A stretch of DNA of 64,000 nucleotides from Deltaproteobacteria bacterium (GTDB lineage Bacteria > Myxococcota_A > UBA9160 > UBA4427), in assembly GCA_029261835.1 (NCBI GenBank), contig JAJDAO010000026.1, positions 62,001 to 126,000 of the forward strand, written 5' to 3'. This document shows, piece by piece, positions 9,948 to 19,422 of the stretch. Made by a program: the position numbers and the translations under genes. Below the pieces are notes generated by a model, which saw only the letters and a list, made by a program, of their open reading frames with translations, was not told the origin of the DNA and made no database searches. The first letter of the stretch is position 1. Each line of letters starts with the position of its first letter.

Positions 9948-11035
9948 CTGAGCCCGCATTCACACCGGATACCATCGGCCCACTCTGCCTGGTGACGGGT
10001 GGAAGCGGCTACCTCGGTGGCCACCTGGTCGAGCGGCTGGCCAAGATTGGCTGCACGGTACGCGTCTTCGACCTCGCGCCCTACAGCGGAGCCGCCGCAG
10101 TGGAGAGCATCGTTGGTGACGTGCGCCTCTACGATGATCTCCGCGCGGCCTGCGAGGGCGTCGACACCGTCTTCCATACCGCGGCGCTGATCAACCTGCT
10201 GGCCCGCTATCGCGCGACGGAGCGCCGCAAGGTCTTCGACGTGAATGTGCTCGGCACCGAGAACGTGCTGCGCGCGTGTGCGGCCGCGGGCGTCGGGCGG
10301 CTGGTGCACACCAGCAGCATCAACGTGGCCCTGGGCGAGGCCGTGAACAATGGTGACGAGACCACCCGCCTGATCGCCAAAGGCGATCTGCTCGATCTCT
10401 ACAGTGAGAGCAAGATGCTGGCCGAGCGCGCGGTCGTGGCGGCGGACAATCCGTCGGGGCTGCGCACCGTGGCGCTGCGGCCCGGTGGCATCTGGGGTCC
10501 CGGACAAGACGCCATGATGATCGCTCGCTTCATCGAGCAGCTCGCGGCCGGCCGCTTCACGATACTCGTGGGAGATGGCCACGCAGTGCTCGACAACACC
10601 CACGTCGACAACGCCGTCGACGCACACCTGATGGCGGCGCAGAAGCTCGCCGAGATACCCGAGGTGGTGGCGGGTCAGGCCTACTTCATAACAGACGGCG
10701 AGCCCGTGAATGGCGTGGACTGGTTCCGCCCACTGGTCGAGGGATTGGGCCATGTCTGGCCTCGCCGGCGCATTCCCGGACGCCTGCTGTATCACATCGC
10801 GCATCTGCTGGAGTGGATTCACTTCCTGGGCGGCCCGGAGTCCACCCTCACGCGTCGCAGTGTCCTGAACCTGATTCGGGACGGCTCCTTCTGTATCGAC
10901 AAGGCCCGCGAGCAGCTCGGCTATCGACCGCGCGTTCAGGCCGCGGAGGGACTGCCCGCGATGCTGCCCGATGCAAGAGAACTCTACCAGCGAGAGCTGG
11001 CGCGCCGAGGCGGTGACAAGCCCGACTCTGAGTAG
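9944..11035 (+). CDS. NAD-dependent epimerase / 3-beta-hydroxysteroid dehydrogenase family
   Basis: CLVTGGSGYLGGHLVERL, YSESKMLAERAV (YxxxK), TVALRPGGIWGPGQ. Confidence 0.85.
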   Translation: MTEPAFTPDTIGPLCLVTGGSGYLGGHLVERLAKIGCTVRVFDLAPYSGAAAVESIVGDVRLYDDLRAACEGVDTVFHTAALINLLARYRATERRKVFDVNVLGTENVLRACAAAGVGRLVHTSSINVALGEAVNNGDETTRLIAKGDLLDLYSESKMLAERAVVAADNPSGLRTVALRPGGIWGPGQDAMMIARFIEQLAAGRFTILVGDGHAVLDNTHVDNAVDAHLMAAQKLAEIPEVVAGQAYFITDGEPVNGVDWFRPLVEGLGHVWPRRRIPGRLLYHIAHLLEWIHFLGGPESTLTRRSVLNLIRDGSFCIDKAREQLGYRPRVQAAEGLPAMLPDARELYQRELARRGGDKPDSE

Positions 11036-11066
11036 CGGTGTCACCGGGCATCGCTGGGAGAAGCTG

Positions 11067-12500
11067 ATGTCGAATCTGATTCGAGATCCCACGGAGATCA
11101 AGACCTGGGATGAAGAAGTGGCCGTGCTCGTGGTGGGTCTCGGCGCAGCCGGGGCCGCTACGGCTCTGGAGGCCTCGCGAACGGGCGCGGAGACCCTGGT
11201 GCTCGAACGCGCCGGTGGCGGTGGCGGCACCTCGGCCATGTCCGGCGGAGTGCTCTACCTCGGCGGTGGTACCCCGTTGCAGCAGGCCTGCGGCTTCGAC
11301 GACTCGGAAGAGGATATGTTCAAGTATCTGATGGCTTCCTGCGGCGAGAGCCCCGATGAAGCCAAGATGCGACTCTACTGCGAGGGATCGGTGGGTCATT
11401 ACGATTGGCTCGTTGAGCAGGGCGTTCCCTTCAAACAGACTTACTACCACGGCTGCAGCGGCGAGCCCCCCAGTGACGACGGCCTGGTGTGGTCGGGATC
11501 GGAAAGGGTCCATCCCTTCTGCGAGATCGCGAAGCCGGCGCCCAGAGGCCACGTGCCCCAGGTAGAGAACCAGGCCGGCCCCCTGCTGATGAAGCAGCTC
11601 TGCGCCGCCGTTGACGCGAGTGCCGCCCGCGTCGCCAGCAATCATCGTTGCATCGCGTTGGTGCAGGAGCCCGATGGCCACGTGATCGGTGCCATTGCCG
11701 AATCCTTCGGAGAGACGCGCGCGATCCGAGCCACCGGCGGCGTGGTGGTCACCACCGGTGGCTTCGTCCTCAACGATCGCATGCTGGAGCAGCACCGACC
11801 CGCCGCGCTCCGCTGCAAGTTTCGTGTGGCCGCCGATGGCGACGATGGCAGCGGGATTCAGCTTGGCATTGCAGCTGGCGCTGCCACACAGCATATGGAT
11901 GCGGTTTCGATCTCACTCCCGATCACGCAGCCCTGGGGACTGAAGCGCGGCGTCATGGTCAACGCCGAGGGCCAGCGTTTCATCGCAGAGGATTCGTACT
12001 ACGGTCGCCTGGGCGAGTGGGCGCTGCTTCACCACGGCGGCAAGGCCTGGCTGATCGTAGACGACGCCATCTTCGAGAAGCCCGAGTATATGCCGGAGGT
12101 GGCCGCGGTGGGCGAGACAGTGGCGGAGCTCGAGCGCGAGCTCGGGTTGCCCCAGGGCGGACTCGCATCCACCATGGCACTCTACAATCAACACGCCGAA
12201 GCAGGGCAGGATCCCGTATTCCACAAGAATACGGAGTATATTCAGCCGCTCCACTCCCCCCCTTTCGGTGCCTTCGGCTGCGCCGTGGACGACGCTCTCT
12301 ACGCCGTATTCACCCTGGGCGGCCTGGACACGGATGTGGACGGTCGCGTCCTGGATCCAGCGGGTGATCCCATTGCGGGTCTCTACGGCGCCGGACGCTC
12401 AACCTCGGGTCTATCGGTCGGGAGCTATAGCAGCGGGCTGTCCCTCGGCGACGGCACCTTCTTCGGACGGCGGGCGGGGCGGACAGCAGCAAAGGGATGA
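11067..12500 (+). CDS. FAD-binding dehydrogenase (KstD/fumarate reductase-like)
   Basis: EEVAVLVVGLGAAGAATALEASRTGAETLVLERA, GGFVLNDRML, LYGAGRSTSGLSVGSYSSGLSLGDGTFFGRRAG. Confidence 0.85.
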   Translation: MSNLIRDPTEIKTWDEEVAVLVVGLGAAGAATALEASRTGAETLVLERAGGGGGTSAMSGGVLYLGGGTPLQQACGFDDSEEDMFKYLMASCGESPDEAKMRLYCEGSVGHYDWLVEQGVPFKQTYYHGCSGEPPSDDGLVWSGSERVHPFCEIAKPAPRGHVPQVENQAGPLLMKQLCAAVDASAARVASNHRCIALVQEPDGHVIGAIAESFGETRAIRATGGVVVTTGGFVLNDRMLEQHRPAALRCKFRVAADGDDGSGIQLGIAAGAATQHMDAVSISLPITQPWGLKRGVMVNAEGQRFIAEDSYYGRLGEWALLHHGGKAWLIVDDAIFEKPEYMPEVAAVGETVAELERELGLPQGGLASTMALYNQHAEAGQDPVFHKNTEYIQPLHSPPFGAFGCAVDDALYAVFTLGGLDTDVDGRVLDPAGDPIAGLYGAGRSTSGLSVGSYSSGLSLGDGTFFGRRAGRTAAKG

Positions 12501-12517
12501 TATTGGAGGGAATATCC

Positions 12518-13615
12518 ATGACGCATGCGTTGTTCTTGCCAGTGAGACTGGGTGATTTGGCACTCAAGAATAGAATCCTGATGTCGCCAATGACCCGTGC
12601 CCGCGTGGCAACCCGGATCCCCACCGACTCGACAGTGACCTACTACACGCAGCGAGCTGGTGCTGGCCTGATTCTGACCGAAGCAACAACCGTTTCTCAG
12701 CAAGGGGATGGTTCGCTGGCAACGCCAGGTATCTATACAGCGAAACAGATTTCCGGCTGGAAGCGCGTAACAGATTCTGTCCGTGAGGCTGGCGGCACCA
12801 TTCTATGTCAACTGTGGCATGCCGGACGTGTATCCCATAGCTGCTTTCAGGAGAACAATGCGGCGCCCGTGTCGGCATCGCATGTTCACGGTGAGGTACG
12901 AACGTTCACGCCAGACGGCTTCGAGCGCACCTCCAAGCCTCGCGCCCTGACCAGTGAGGAAATCCCCGCTATTGTCGAACAATTTGCCCAAGGTGCGCGC
13001 AGTGCCATCGAGGCGGGTTTTGATGGCGTAGAGGTCCATTCGGCCAGTGGCTACCTGCTCGACCAGTTTCTACGCGACGGCACCAATAGGCGTACCGATG
13101 CCTATGGTGGCTCTATCGAGAATCGCTGCCGCTTCACCTTGGATATCGTCGATGCCGTCGCGGCAGCAGTGGGTGAGGGGCGCACCGCAATTCGCATTTC
13201 CCCAATGGTGATAACCTGGGACTGTGCTGACAGCAATCCTGTTGCGCTGTTTAGATATCTGGTCAGGGAATTGGACAAACGCAACCTGGCCTTCTTGGAT
13301 GTGATGGAGCGCAATGACATGCAAACGCCAAACAGCAGTGACGTGCAGCAGCTCGAAGACGGTGTCAGGGAAATCCGATCAGCGTTCACCGGTAACTATG
13401 TGGCCAACGGCGGCTTCGCTGTCGACACTGCGAAAATCGCCATTGAAACTGACCACGCCGTTGGCATCTGCTTTGGTCGCGACTATATCTCCACGCCGGA
13501 TCTGGCCGAGAGGATGGCTGCTGGTGCCGAACTGAATCCGCCTGCCGATCCCCTGCAATACTATGGTGACGGTGGTGACGCTGGCTATCTCGATTATCCG
13601 TCTATGAATGACTAA
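12518..13615 (+). CDS. NADH:flavin oxidoreductase, Old Yellow Enzyme family
   Basis: LFLPVRLGDLALKNRILMSPMTRARV, YYTQRAGAGLILTEAT, GYLLDQFLRDGTNRRTDAYGGSIENRCRF, GRDYISTPDLAERM. Confidence 0.9.
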   Translation: MTHALFLPVRLGDLALKNRILMSPMTRARVATRIPTDSTVTYYTQRAGAGLILTEATTVSQQGDGSLATPGIYTAKQISGWKRVTDSVREAGGTILCQLWHAGRVSHSCFQENNAAPVSASHVHGEVRTFTPDGFERTSKPRALTSEEIPAIVEQFAQGARSAIEAGFDGVEVHSASGYLLDQFLRDGTNRRTDAYGGSIENRCRFTLDIVDAVAAAVGEGRTAIRISPMVITWDCADSNPVALFRYLVRELDKRNLAFLDVMERNDMQTPNSSDVQQLEDGVREIRSAFTGNYVANGGFAVDTAKIAIETDHAVGICFGRDYISTPDLAERMAAGAELNPPADPLQYYGDGGDAGYLDYPSMND

Positions 13616-13619
13616 CCGT

Positions 13620-14642
13620 CTATCGCGAAAGCGGTTCGTTGGGGCGGAGCTTCTTTCCGCTGCGCAGTTGCTGCTGGAACCAACAGGCTGCCTCGGCGAT
13701 GGATTCTTCCACGGGGCGCGGGTTCCAGTGCAGCTCCCCACGCGCCTTCTCATTGTCGAAGTCCTGGGGAATGCGCGAGAGCCGCAAGCTCTTGAGCGTC
13801 ACCTCCGTTTCTACACCGACCAACCAACTGGAATTCTCGGCGATCCAGCAACCCAGGTACATGATCCACATCGGCATGCTGTAGGCGGGGATAGGTGTGC
13901 CGGCGGCCTTCACGGCGAGGGACCAGATCTCCTTGAGCGTGAGCGTGCGGTCCGTAATCAAATAGCGCTCGCCCAGGCGTCCGTGCTTCTCTGCGAGGAC
14001 CATGGCCTCCGCCGCGTCGCGGATGCCTACCGAGCTGAAGCGGGCGTCCCAGGCCGGCAATAGGCCACGCAGCACCAGCGAGAGCAACCAGCCGTGCGGC
14101 GTAGGCTGCAAGTCCTCCGCGCCGTAGGTCATTGCGACATTGCAGACGACGCCAGGCAAACCGCGCTTGCAGTAATCCATGAAGAGATCCTCCGCTTCCA
14201 CGCGCACGCGCACGTATTCAGAGGCCCTGTCCCACCAGTTGAAGGTGTCTTTCTCACTGGCAATGCCGGAGGGGTTCAAGCCCAGGGTCATGTGGGTGCT
14301 GGTGTAGATGAAGCGCGCAACGCCGAGGTCCATGGCAACGTCCAGCACGTTGCGCAGGCCTTCGATGTTGGTGATGCGCAGCGGCTCCGGGTTCTTCAGC
14401 CAGGCCCGCGTATCTACCACGCAGTAGTAGATGGCGGAGCAGCCCTGCATGGCCTTGCGCAGCGATTCGCCATCGCAAACATCGCCGACGGCGTGTTCGA
14501 ACGCGAGATGCTCGATGGCCGAGATGTCGCTGGTGGCGCGCGTAAAGATGCGAATATCGCGCATGTCTTCAGCCAGCGCCTTCACCACGTGACTCCCAAG
14601 AAACCCGCTCGCACCCATCACAAGAGTTCTTCCTTCAGACAT
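13620..14642 (-). CDS. NAD-dependent epimerase/dehydratase (3beta-HSD-like)
   Basis: TLVMGASGFLGSHVVKAL, FIYTSTHMTLGLNPSG, YVRVRVEAEDLFMDY. Confidence 0.85.
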   Translation of the reverse strand: MSEGRTLVMGASGFLGSHVVKALAEDMRDIRIFTRATSDISAIEHLAFEHAVGDVCDGESLRKAMQGCSAIYYCVVDTRAWLKNPEPLRITNIEGLRNVLDVAMDLGVARFIYTSTHMTLGLNPSGIASEKDTFNWWDRASEYVRVRVEAEDLFMDYCKRGLPGVVCNVAMTYGAEDLQPTPHGWLLSLVLRGLLPAWDARFSSVGIRDAAEAMVLAEKHGRLGERYLITDRTLTLKEIWSLAVKAAGTPIPAYSMPMWIMYLGCWIAENSSWLVGVETEVTLKSLRLSRIPQDFDNEKARGELHWNPRPVEESIAEAACWFQQQLRSGKKLRPNEPLSR

Positions 14643-14826
14643 TCGTCTTCCCTCCTTGGGTACGCGCTCGCACTCGCTTACTTCCTCGATGCGGATTCTC
14701 CGCCGACCCGCGAATCAATCCGCAGAGTCGCTGAACGGGTATTACTGTAGCCGCATCAACTCCGGATGCTGTTCTTGCGAGATAGCTTACAAGGAAGTAA
14801 TCTTGCCGCCGTCACAGGAGGCCTCC

Positions 14827-16242
14827 ATGTCCAGTTCCTCCAGTCGGACCCGCTACCGCATCATCGGAGCCCTCGGTGCCATTGTCGTGATCGCCGGCCT
14901 GGTGCTCCTGTCGTCGCGCGATGCCCGCCGCAGCGTCGAACTCGTCGCCGTCGAGGCGATCGGCGAGGCGGCCCTCGCGCGAATGGGGGAGAGCGAGGGG
15001 AACGACCGGGCGGCGGACTTCATCAACACGCCGATTGAGGTGCGCAAGCTGGGCGAGAACATCTGGCAGGCGACCGGCGTTGCAAACACACACCTGATCT
15101 CCACTGAGGAGGGCAACGTCCTCTTCGACACCGGCCTGTCGCTTCAGGTCCCGAAGCAGAAGCGCGCGCTCGAGCAGGCCGCGCCCGATCGGCCCCTCAC
15201 ACACATCATCGTCAGCCACTCCCACGCCGATCATTCGGGTGGCGTGAAGTTCTGGGCGGACGAGGGCAGCGAAATCGTCGCCCACGAGGAGTTCGCGGAG
15301 GAGCAGCGCTACCTCGAGGAGCTCCAGCCCTACCTGCACCATCGCAACCGCACTCTCTTTCCATTCATCCCCGAGGATCCGCCGAAGATCGGATTGATCG
15401 CCTACGGCGGCATCAAGCCCACGAAGCTCGTCCGCAACGGCGAGCCCTACCGCTTCGTGCTCGGAGGCGTGCGGTTCGAAGTCATCGCAGCGCCGGGCGC
15501 CGAGGGCGCAGACAATCTGGTGCTGTGGCTGCCCGATGAGAAGATCTTGTTCAGCGGTGACTTCTTCGGACCGCTCTTCCCGCAGTTCCCAAACATCTTC
15601 ACCATGCGGGGCGAGAAGATCCGCAAGCCGATCGAGTACATCCAATCGCTGAACCGCATCGTCGCGCTCGAGCCCGAGATGATCGTGCCAAGCCACAAGG
15701 ATCCCATCGAGGGCCGCGAACGGATCCTCGCAGACATGATCAAGATGCGCGACGCAGTGCAGTACGTCCACGACGCCACGGTCGCGGGCATGAACGCGGG
15801 CAGGACCGTGCACCAGCTGATGGCGGAGATCTCGTTGCCGCCTGCGCTCGCGCTCAGCCAGGCCCACGGCCGCGTGTCATGGGGCGTAAGGAGCATCTGG
15901 GAGTACTACGCGACCTGGTTCCACTTCGATACCACCACGGAGCTCTACGCCGTCCCCGCGGTCGCGATCTACGGCGACCTCGTAAAGCTCGCGGGCGTGG
16001 AAGGGCTGGTGAAGCACGCGCGCAGCTACGTCGATGCGGGTAAGCCCGTGCACGCGCTGCACCTGCTCGACATTGCGCTCGAAGTGGGAAACGACCGCGC
16101 AGCGCTCGAAGCGCGACGCGACGCGCTCAAGATGCTGCTCGATGAAGCCGAGGCGACCACGCGCACCAGCTACGAGATGGACTGGCTCCTGCATCGCCTG
16201 CGCATCACCGCCGAGCGACTCGCGGAGGACGGCGCCGCCTGA
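14827..16242 (+). CDS. Membrane-anchored MBL-fold hydrolase, alkylsulfatase-like dimerisation region
   Basis: N-term TM; IIVSHSHADHSGGVKFW (HxHxDH); WGVRSIWEYYATWFHFDTTTELY typical of the alkylsulfatase dimerisation segment. Confidence 0.85.
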   Translation: MSSSSSRTRYRIIGALGAIVVIAGLVLLSSRDARRSVELVAVEAIGEAALARMGESEGNDRAADFINTPIEVRKLGENIWQATGVANTHLISTEEGNVLFDTGLSLQVPKQKRALEQAAPDRPLTHIIVSHSHADHSGGVKFWADEGSEIVAHEEFAEEQRYLEELQPYLHHRNRTLFPFIPEDPPKIGLIAYGGIKPTKLVRNGEPYRFVLGGVRFEVIAAPGAEGADNLVLWLPDEKILFSGDFFGPLFPQFPNIFTMRGEKIRKPIEYIQSLNRIVALEPEMIVPSHKDPIEGRERILADMIKMRDAVQYVHDATVAGMNAGRTVHQLMAEISLPPALALSQAHGRVSWGVRSIWEYYATWFHFDTTTELYAVPAVAIYGDLVKLAGVEGLVKHARSYVDAGKPVHALHLLDIALEVGNDRAALEARRDALKMLLDEAEATTRTSYEMDWLLHRLRITAERLAEDGAA

Positions 16243-16297
16243 GTCCTGCCGCAGCCGTCAGACCGAGTCGTGGCGGGCGAGCAACCCGTTCCTTCTC

Positions 16298-17770
16298 TCA
16301 TTGCTCGCGCTCCGCGCCGCTGCCAACCATCGAGCGCCGGAGAATACCCAACGTGGCGCGGACCAGGGGCGATGCGATTCGCCGATGGATCCAGCCGTCG
16401 TAGGCCTCACGGTATCGCGCCTCCTGCGTCTCGAGCATTTCGCGCGAGTAGAGACGCCCGTCTTGGACGACCGCGAGGACAGTGTCGAGCGCGGCGAGAT
16501 CCTGTGTCGGATCTTCGCGATAGACGACGAAGTCTGCGGGCGCACCCGGACGAAGCGAACCAAGCCCCGGTACGCCTAGAGCGCCCGCCGATCCACGGGT
16601 GGCGATTTCCAACGCCTCCTCCGGCGTGAGACCGGCCTCCACGAAGAGCTCGAGCTCCTGATGCAGACTCGCTCCCGGAACGACCATCGGCGCCATGGTA
16701 TCGCTGCCGGCGCGAAGCCGAACACCCGCGTGCTGAAGACGTTTCACGGCCTGCCGCTTGCGGACGGCGGCCGCCCGGAAGCGCGCGTAGTCCGAGGCAT
16801 CCATGTGGCCGGCCGGATTGAAGCCTCCATCGATCGCCCAGAGCCCGTGGATGTACCATGGCGGTAGTAATCGCGCCGCAGGATCCTGCGAATCGGCGGT
16901 GATCTCGCGGGAGTGAACAATCCGCTCTCCCGCAATCAGGGTTGGCGTAACCGCCGCACCCTCGCGAAGATGCGCGGCAATCACCTCGTCGATCCTCTCA
17001 TCGGTGACGGATAGCCAGCCCCACTCAGAGGAGGGGAAGCGAGGCACGCCCTCGAGCGCGAAGAAGCCTTGCACGTGCTGGTAATCGTCGAGGTGGGCCT
17101 GCTCGACGGGAACGCGCCAGGGCACATGCCCGATGACCGGGAGACCGCGCGCGTGGGCGGCCTCGCGGACGGCGGCGAGTGTGGCGGCGTCGAGGTCGTT
17201 GTAGACCTTCACACAGTCGTACTCCGCGGCAGCCAGCTCCGCGACCGCCGCTCGCGCCTCGTCGGCGTTGGTGGCCACGATCGCGCTGGAGAACATCGGA
17301 GAAGCTCCGTCCACGAAGCGCCCGCAAGTGACCAGACGCGGTCCAGCGAATTCACCTGCTTCGATTCGCTGACGAGCCTTGACGGAAGTGCCTGGATGGA
17401 GGTCGCCGGGCACGCGCACACCCGTCACACCGTGGCGCAGGAACAGGAACGCGAAGAGTTCGATCTGACCTGGTAGGTATCCTGGCGGGAAGTGTGCGTG
17501 CGCATCCACGAGCCCCGGAAGAACGTACGCTCCGGACCACTGCCCGCCGCCCTGCGCGGCCGATAGCGACGTGATCCGGTTCCCCTCGACCAAGACCCGC
17601 CGATGAGTCGTTCGCCCGATCCCGGGCTCCACCAACTCCACGTCATCGAGCAGGACACCGCGAGGGGGTGGCTGGAGAGGCCGCGTACCGAAGCAGGCCA
17701 ATCCTGGCGTCAGGAGGAGCAATACGCAGAGTAGCAGGGCAGAAGCGATATTCTGGCGGCGACGCTTCAT
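16298..17770 (-). CDS. Membrane-anchored/lipoprotein amidohydrolase (imidazolonepropionase-like)
   Basis: TM/lipobox LLTPGLAC; YVLPGLVDAHAHF (HxH), YDCVKVYND (candidate carboxylated Lys), PVIGHVP, LRAGSDTMAP. Confidence 0.85.
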   Translation of the reverse strand: MKRRRQNIASALLLCVLLLLTPGLACFGTRPLQPPPRGVLLDDVELVEPGIGRTTHRRVLVEGNRITSLSAAQGGGQWSGAYVLPGLVDAHAHFPPGYLPGQIELFAFLFLRHGVTGVRVPGDLHPGTSVKARQRIEAGEFAGPRLVTCGRFVDGASPMFSSAIVATNADEARAAVAELAAAEYDCVKVYNDLDAATLAAVREAAHARGLPVIGHVPWRVPVEQAHLDDYQHVQGFFALEGVPRFPSSEWGWLSVTDERIDEVIAAHLREGAAVTPTLIAGERIVHSREITADSQDPAARLLPPWYIHGLWAIDGGFNPAGHMDASDYARFRAAAVRKRQAVKRLQHAGVRLRAGSDTMAPMVVPGASLHQELELFVEAGLTPEEALEIATRGSAGALGVPGLGSLRPGAPADFVVYREDPTQDLAALDTVLAVVQDGRLYSREMLETQEARYREAYDGWIHRRIASPLVRATLGILRRSMVGSGAEREQ

Positions 17771-17804
17771 GGGCTGTACCTCGCCCGGCGGCGCTGCCAT
17801 TCGA

Positions 17805-17886
17805 GGCTACGCGAAACCGCGTGGCGGCTCGGCGTAGCCGCGCTCCAAGGTATACGTTGCTGTGTCACCTCGGAGCGCGGCTACGC
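17805..17886. repeat. Overlapping inverted repeats forming alternative hairpins
   Basis: GGCTACGC (17805-17812) pairs with GCGTAGCC (17832-17839); GCGTAGCCGCGCTCC (17832-17846) pairs perfectly with GGAGCGCGGCTACGC (17872-17886). Confidence 0.75.
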
Positions 17887-17924
17887 GTTAGCTACTAGTT
17901 CGTCCCTCTCTCTCTACCTGCTTC

Positions 17925-19124
17925 TCAGCAGCGACTTCGGCGCCTGCGCATGTGCTGCAGGATCCCGACAGCCGGAATACCGGCCAAGAGGCCCAGCAGC
18001 ATGCCGGGTTCCGGCACCTGAATCAGCTTCATGTCGATCACGGCAAGCTGGGCCGCGTAGCGGATTCCCGAAGTGTTGTCGCGTCGGGTCAATCCGCCGG
18101 CGACGAGAGAGATTGCACGAGCACCGCCCGAAGTGATGACGTCCTGGCCCACGCCGGTCATGAAGGTCGTCGCCGGGTTCCCCGCTGCAGTCGCGATCTT
18201 CTTTGCAACGACCTGTCCGGTCGTCCAGGCGAAGCCGTGTAGCGTTGAGACGGCCGCAGGAAGCGGGGCGACGACCGTCGGGGCGATGAAGGTGAGGAGC
18301 TCACAGCCAACCGGCAAGTGTGGGTTCATGCTGGTGCATGGCGGGTTGACGCCAAAGTTGTTGCGGATGGAGCCCGCACTCTGACCAGCGGTCGCCGTGT
18401 AGTCGTGACCCATCCCGCGAGCGCGGGCGGCGGGGGGGCCCACATCGGTGAGCGGGTTGATGCCAACCCAGTTGGGGAAGGGAAAGACATTGACGACGTA
18501 CGTTCGGCCGCCACCATCGAGCAGCATGCCCATCGTTCCGCCGAAGCCGTTCGTATTGCCGGTGTAGGTGACCGAGGCTTGAACGGTCGCAGTCCCGGGA
18601 CCCGTTACCGCTGTGAAGTTCTTTGCCAGCCGACCCGCCTGTCCGGGCTTGCTCCAGGCATTCTTCTGCAGAACACGTGTGGTCGTCGGCGGAGTCTTCG
18701 GACGAGAGGTCATTGGGCCAGCGTAGGTGATCGATGTGCTGAGTTGCTGCACGAAGTTGACGTTGGGCATCTGGACGAATTGGGGAGCATATTTTTGATT
18801 GAAGCGCTTGGGCGCCACGGTGAATGTCTGGCCCGTCCCGATCCCGATCCCCGTCATCAGATCCCAGCCGTGGACACCACCCAAGGCGGGTTCCGCCGTA
18901 AACAAATCGAAGCCACCTGTGGCGGTGACATTCGCCCTGCGCTGTTTCACGCATCCGCCAACAGCCGGGGCACACGCGACCGGTCCGCCGTTGATCGGAA
19001 GGTCGAGGGCGATGCTCTGGTTCGAATACCAGTCACCCACCATGTAGAAGTCGGCGGCCTGAGCCACCGAACCAACGGCCAGCGTGAGGGCCGCTACGGT
19101 TGAAAGAACTAAGCGAAGATGCAT
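17925..19124 (-). CDS. PEP-CTERM sorting-domain secreted protein
   Basis: Signal peptide MHLRLVLSTVAALTLAVGSVAQA; C-term VPEPGMLLGLLAGIPAVGILQHMRRRRSRC. Confidence 0.85.
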   Translation of the reverse strand: MHLRLVLSTVAALTLAVGSVAQAADFYMVGDWYSNQSIALDLPINGGPVACAPAVGGCVKQRRANVTATGGFDLFTAEPALGGVHGWDLMTGIGIGTGQTFTVAPKRFNQKYAPQFVQMPNVNFVQQLSTSITYAGPMTSRPKTPPTTTRVLQKNAWSKPGQAGRLAKNFTAVTGPGTATVQASVTYTGNTNGFGGTMGMLLDGGGRTYVVNVFPFPNWVGINPLTDVGPPAARARGMGHDYTATAGQSAGSIRNNFGVNPPCTSMNPHLPVGCELLTFIAPTVVAPLPAAVSTLHGFAWTTGQVVAKKIATAAGNPATTFMTGVGQDVITSGGARAISLVAGGLTRRDNTSGIRYAAQLAVIDMKLIQVPEPGMLLGLLAGIPAVGILQHMRRRRSRC

Positions 19125-19422
19125 GGTCCTGGCCTCCTTGTTGTCTGTTGATGTGCTGGCACTCCCGGCCGAGTCGAAGGAGGGTCGCCAGCGAGACGAC
19201 AGCTACCTATTGTGTGTTCATGCACTTGCAAGGGTCATGGCAACTTAGATACCATGTAGTATGCCCTTACATTATGCCTACTACGTAACATGTAACTCCT
19301 ATCCGATCAAGCATTTTCTGAGGCCACGCAGCTACGATCTCCCTGCAGTCCCACTCCCCTCTAGGCACATAAATGCCCAACTGTGGAAGATTGTTTCCGT
19401 CCTGAGGCGACCAGGCCGACCG

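Noticed and set aside
9929-11239. 436-aa minus-strand ORF opposite the 3beta-HSD gene
   Set aside because: Shadow ORF of high-GC coding DNA; low-complexity His/Arg/Gly-rich translation, sense strand has clear family motifs
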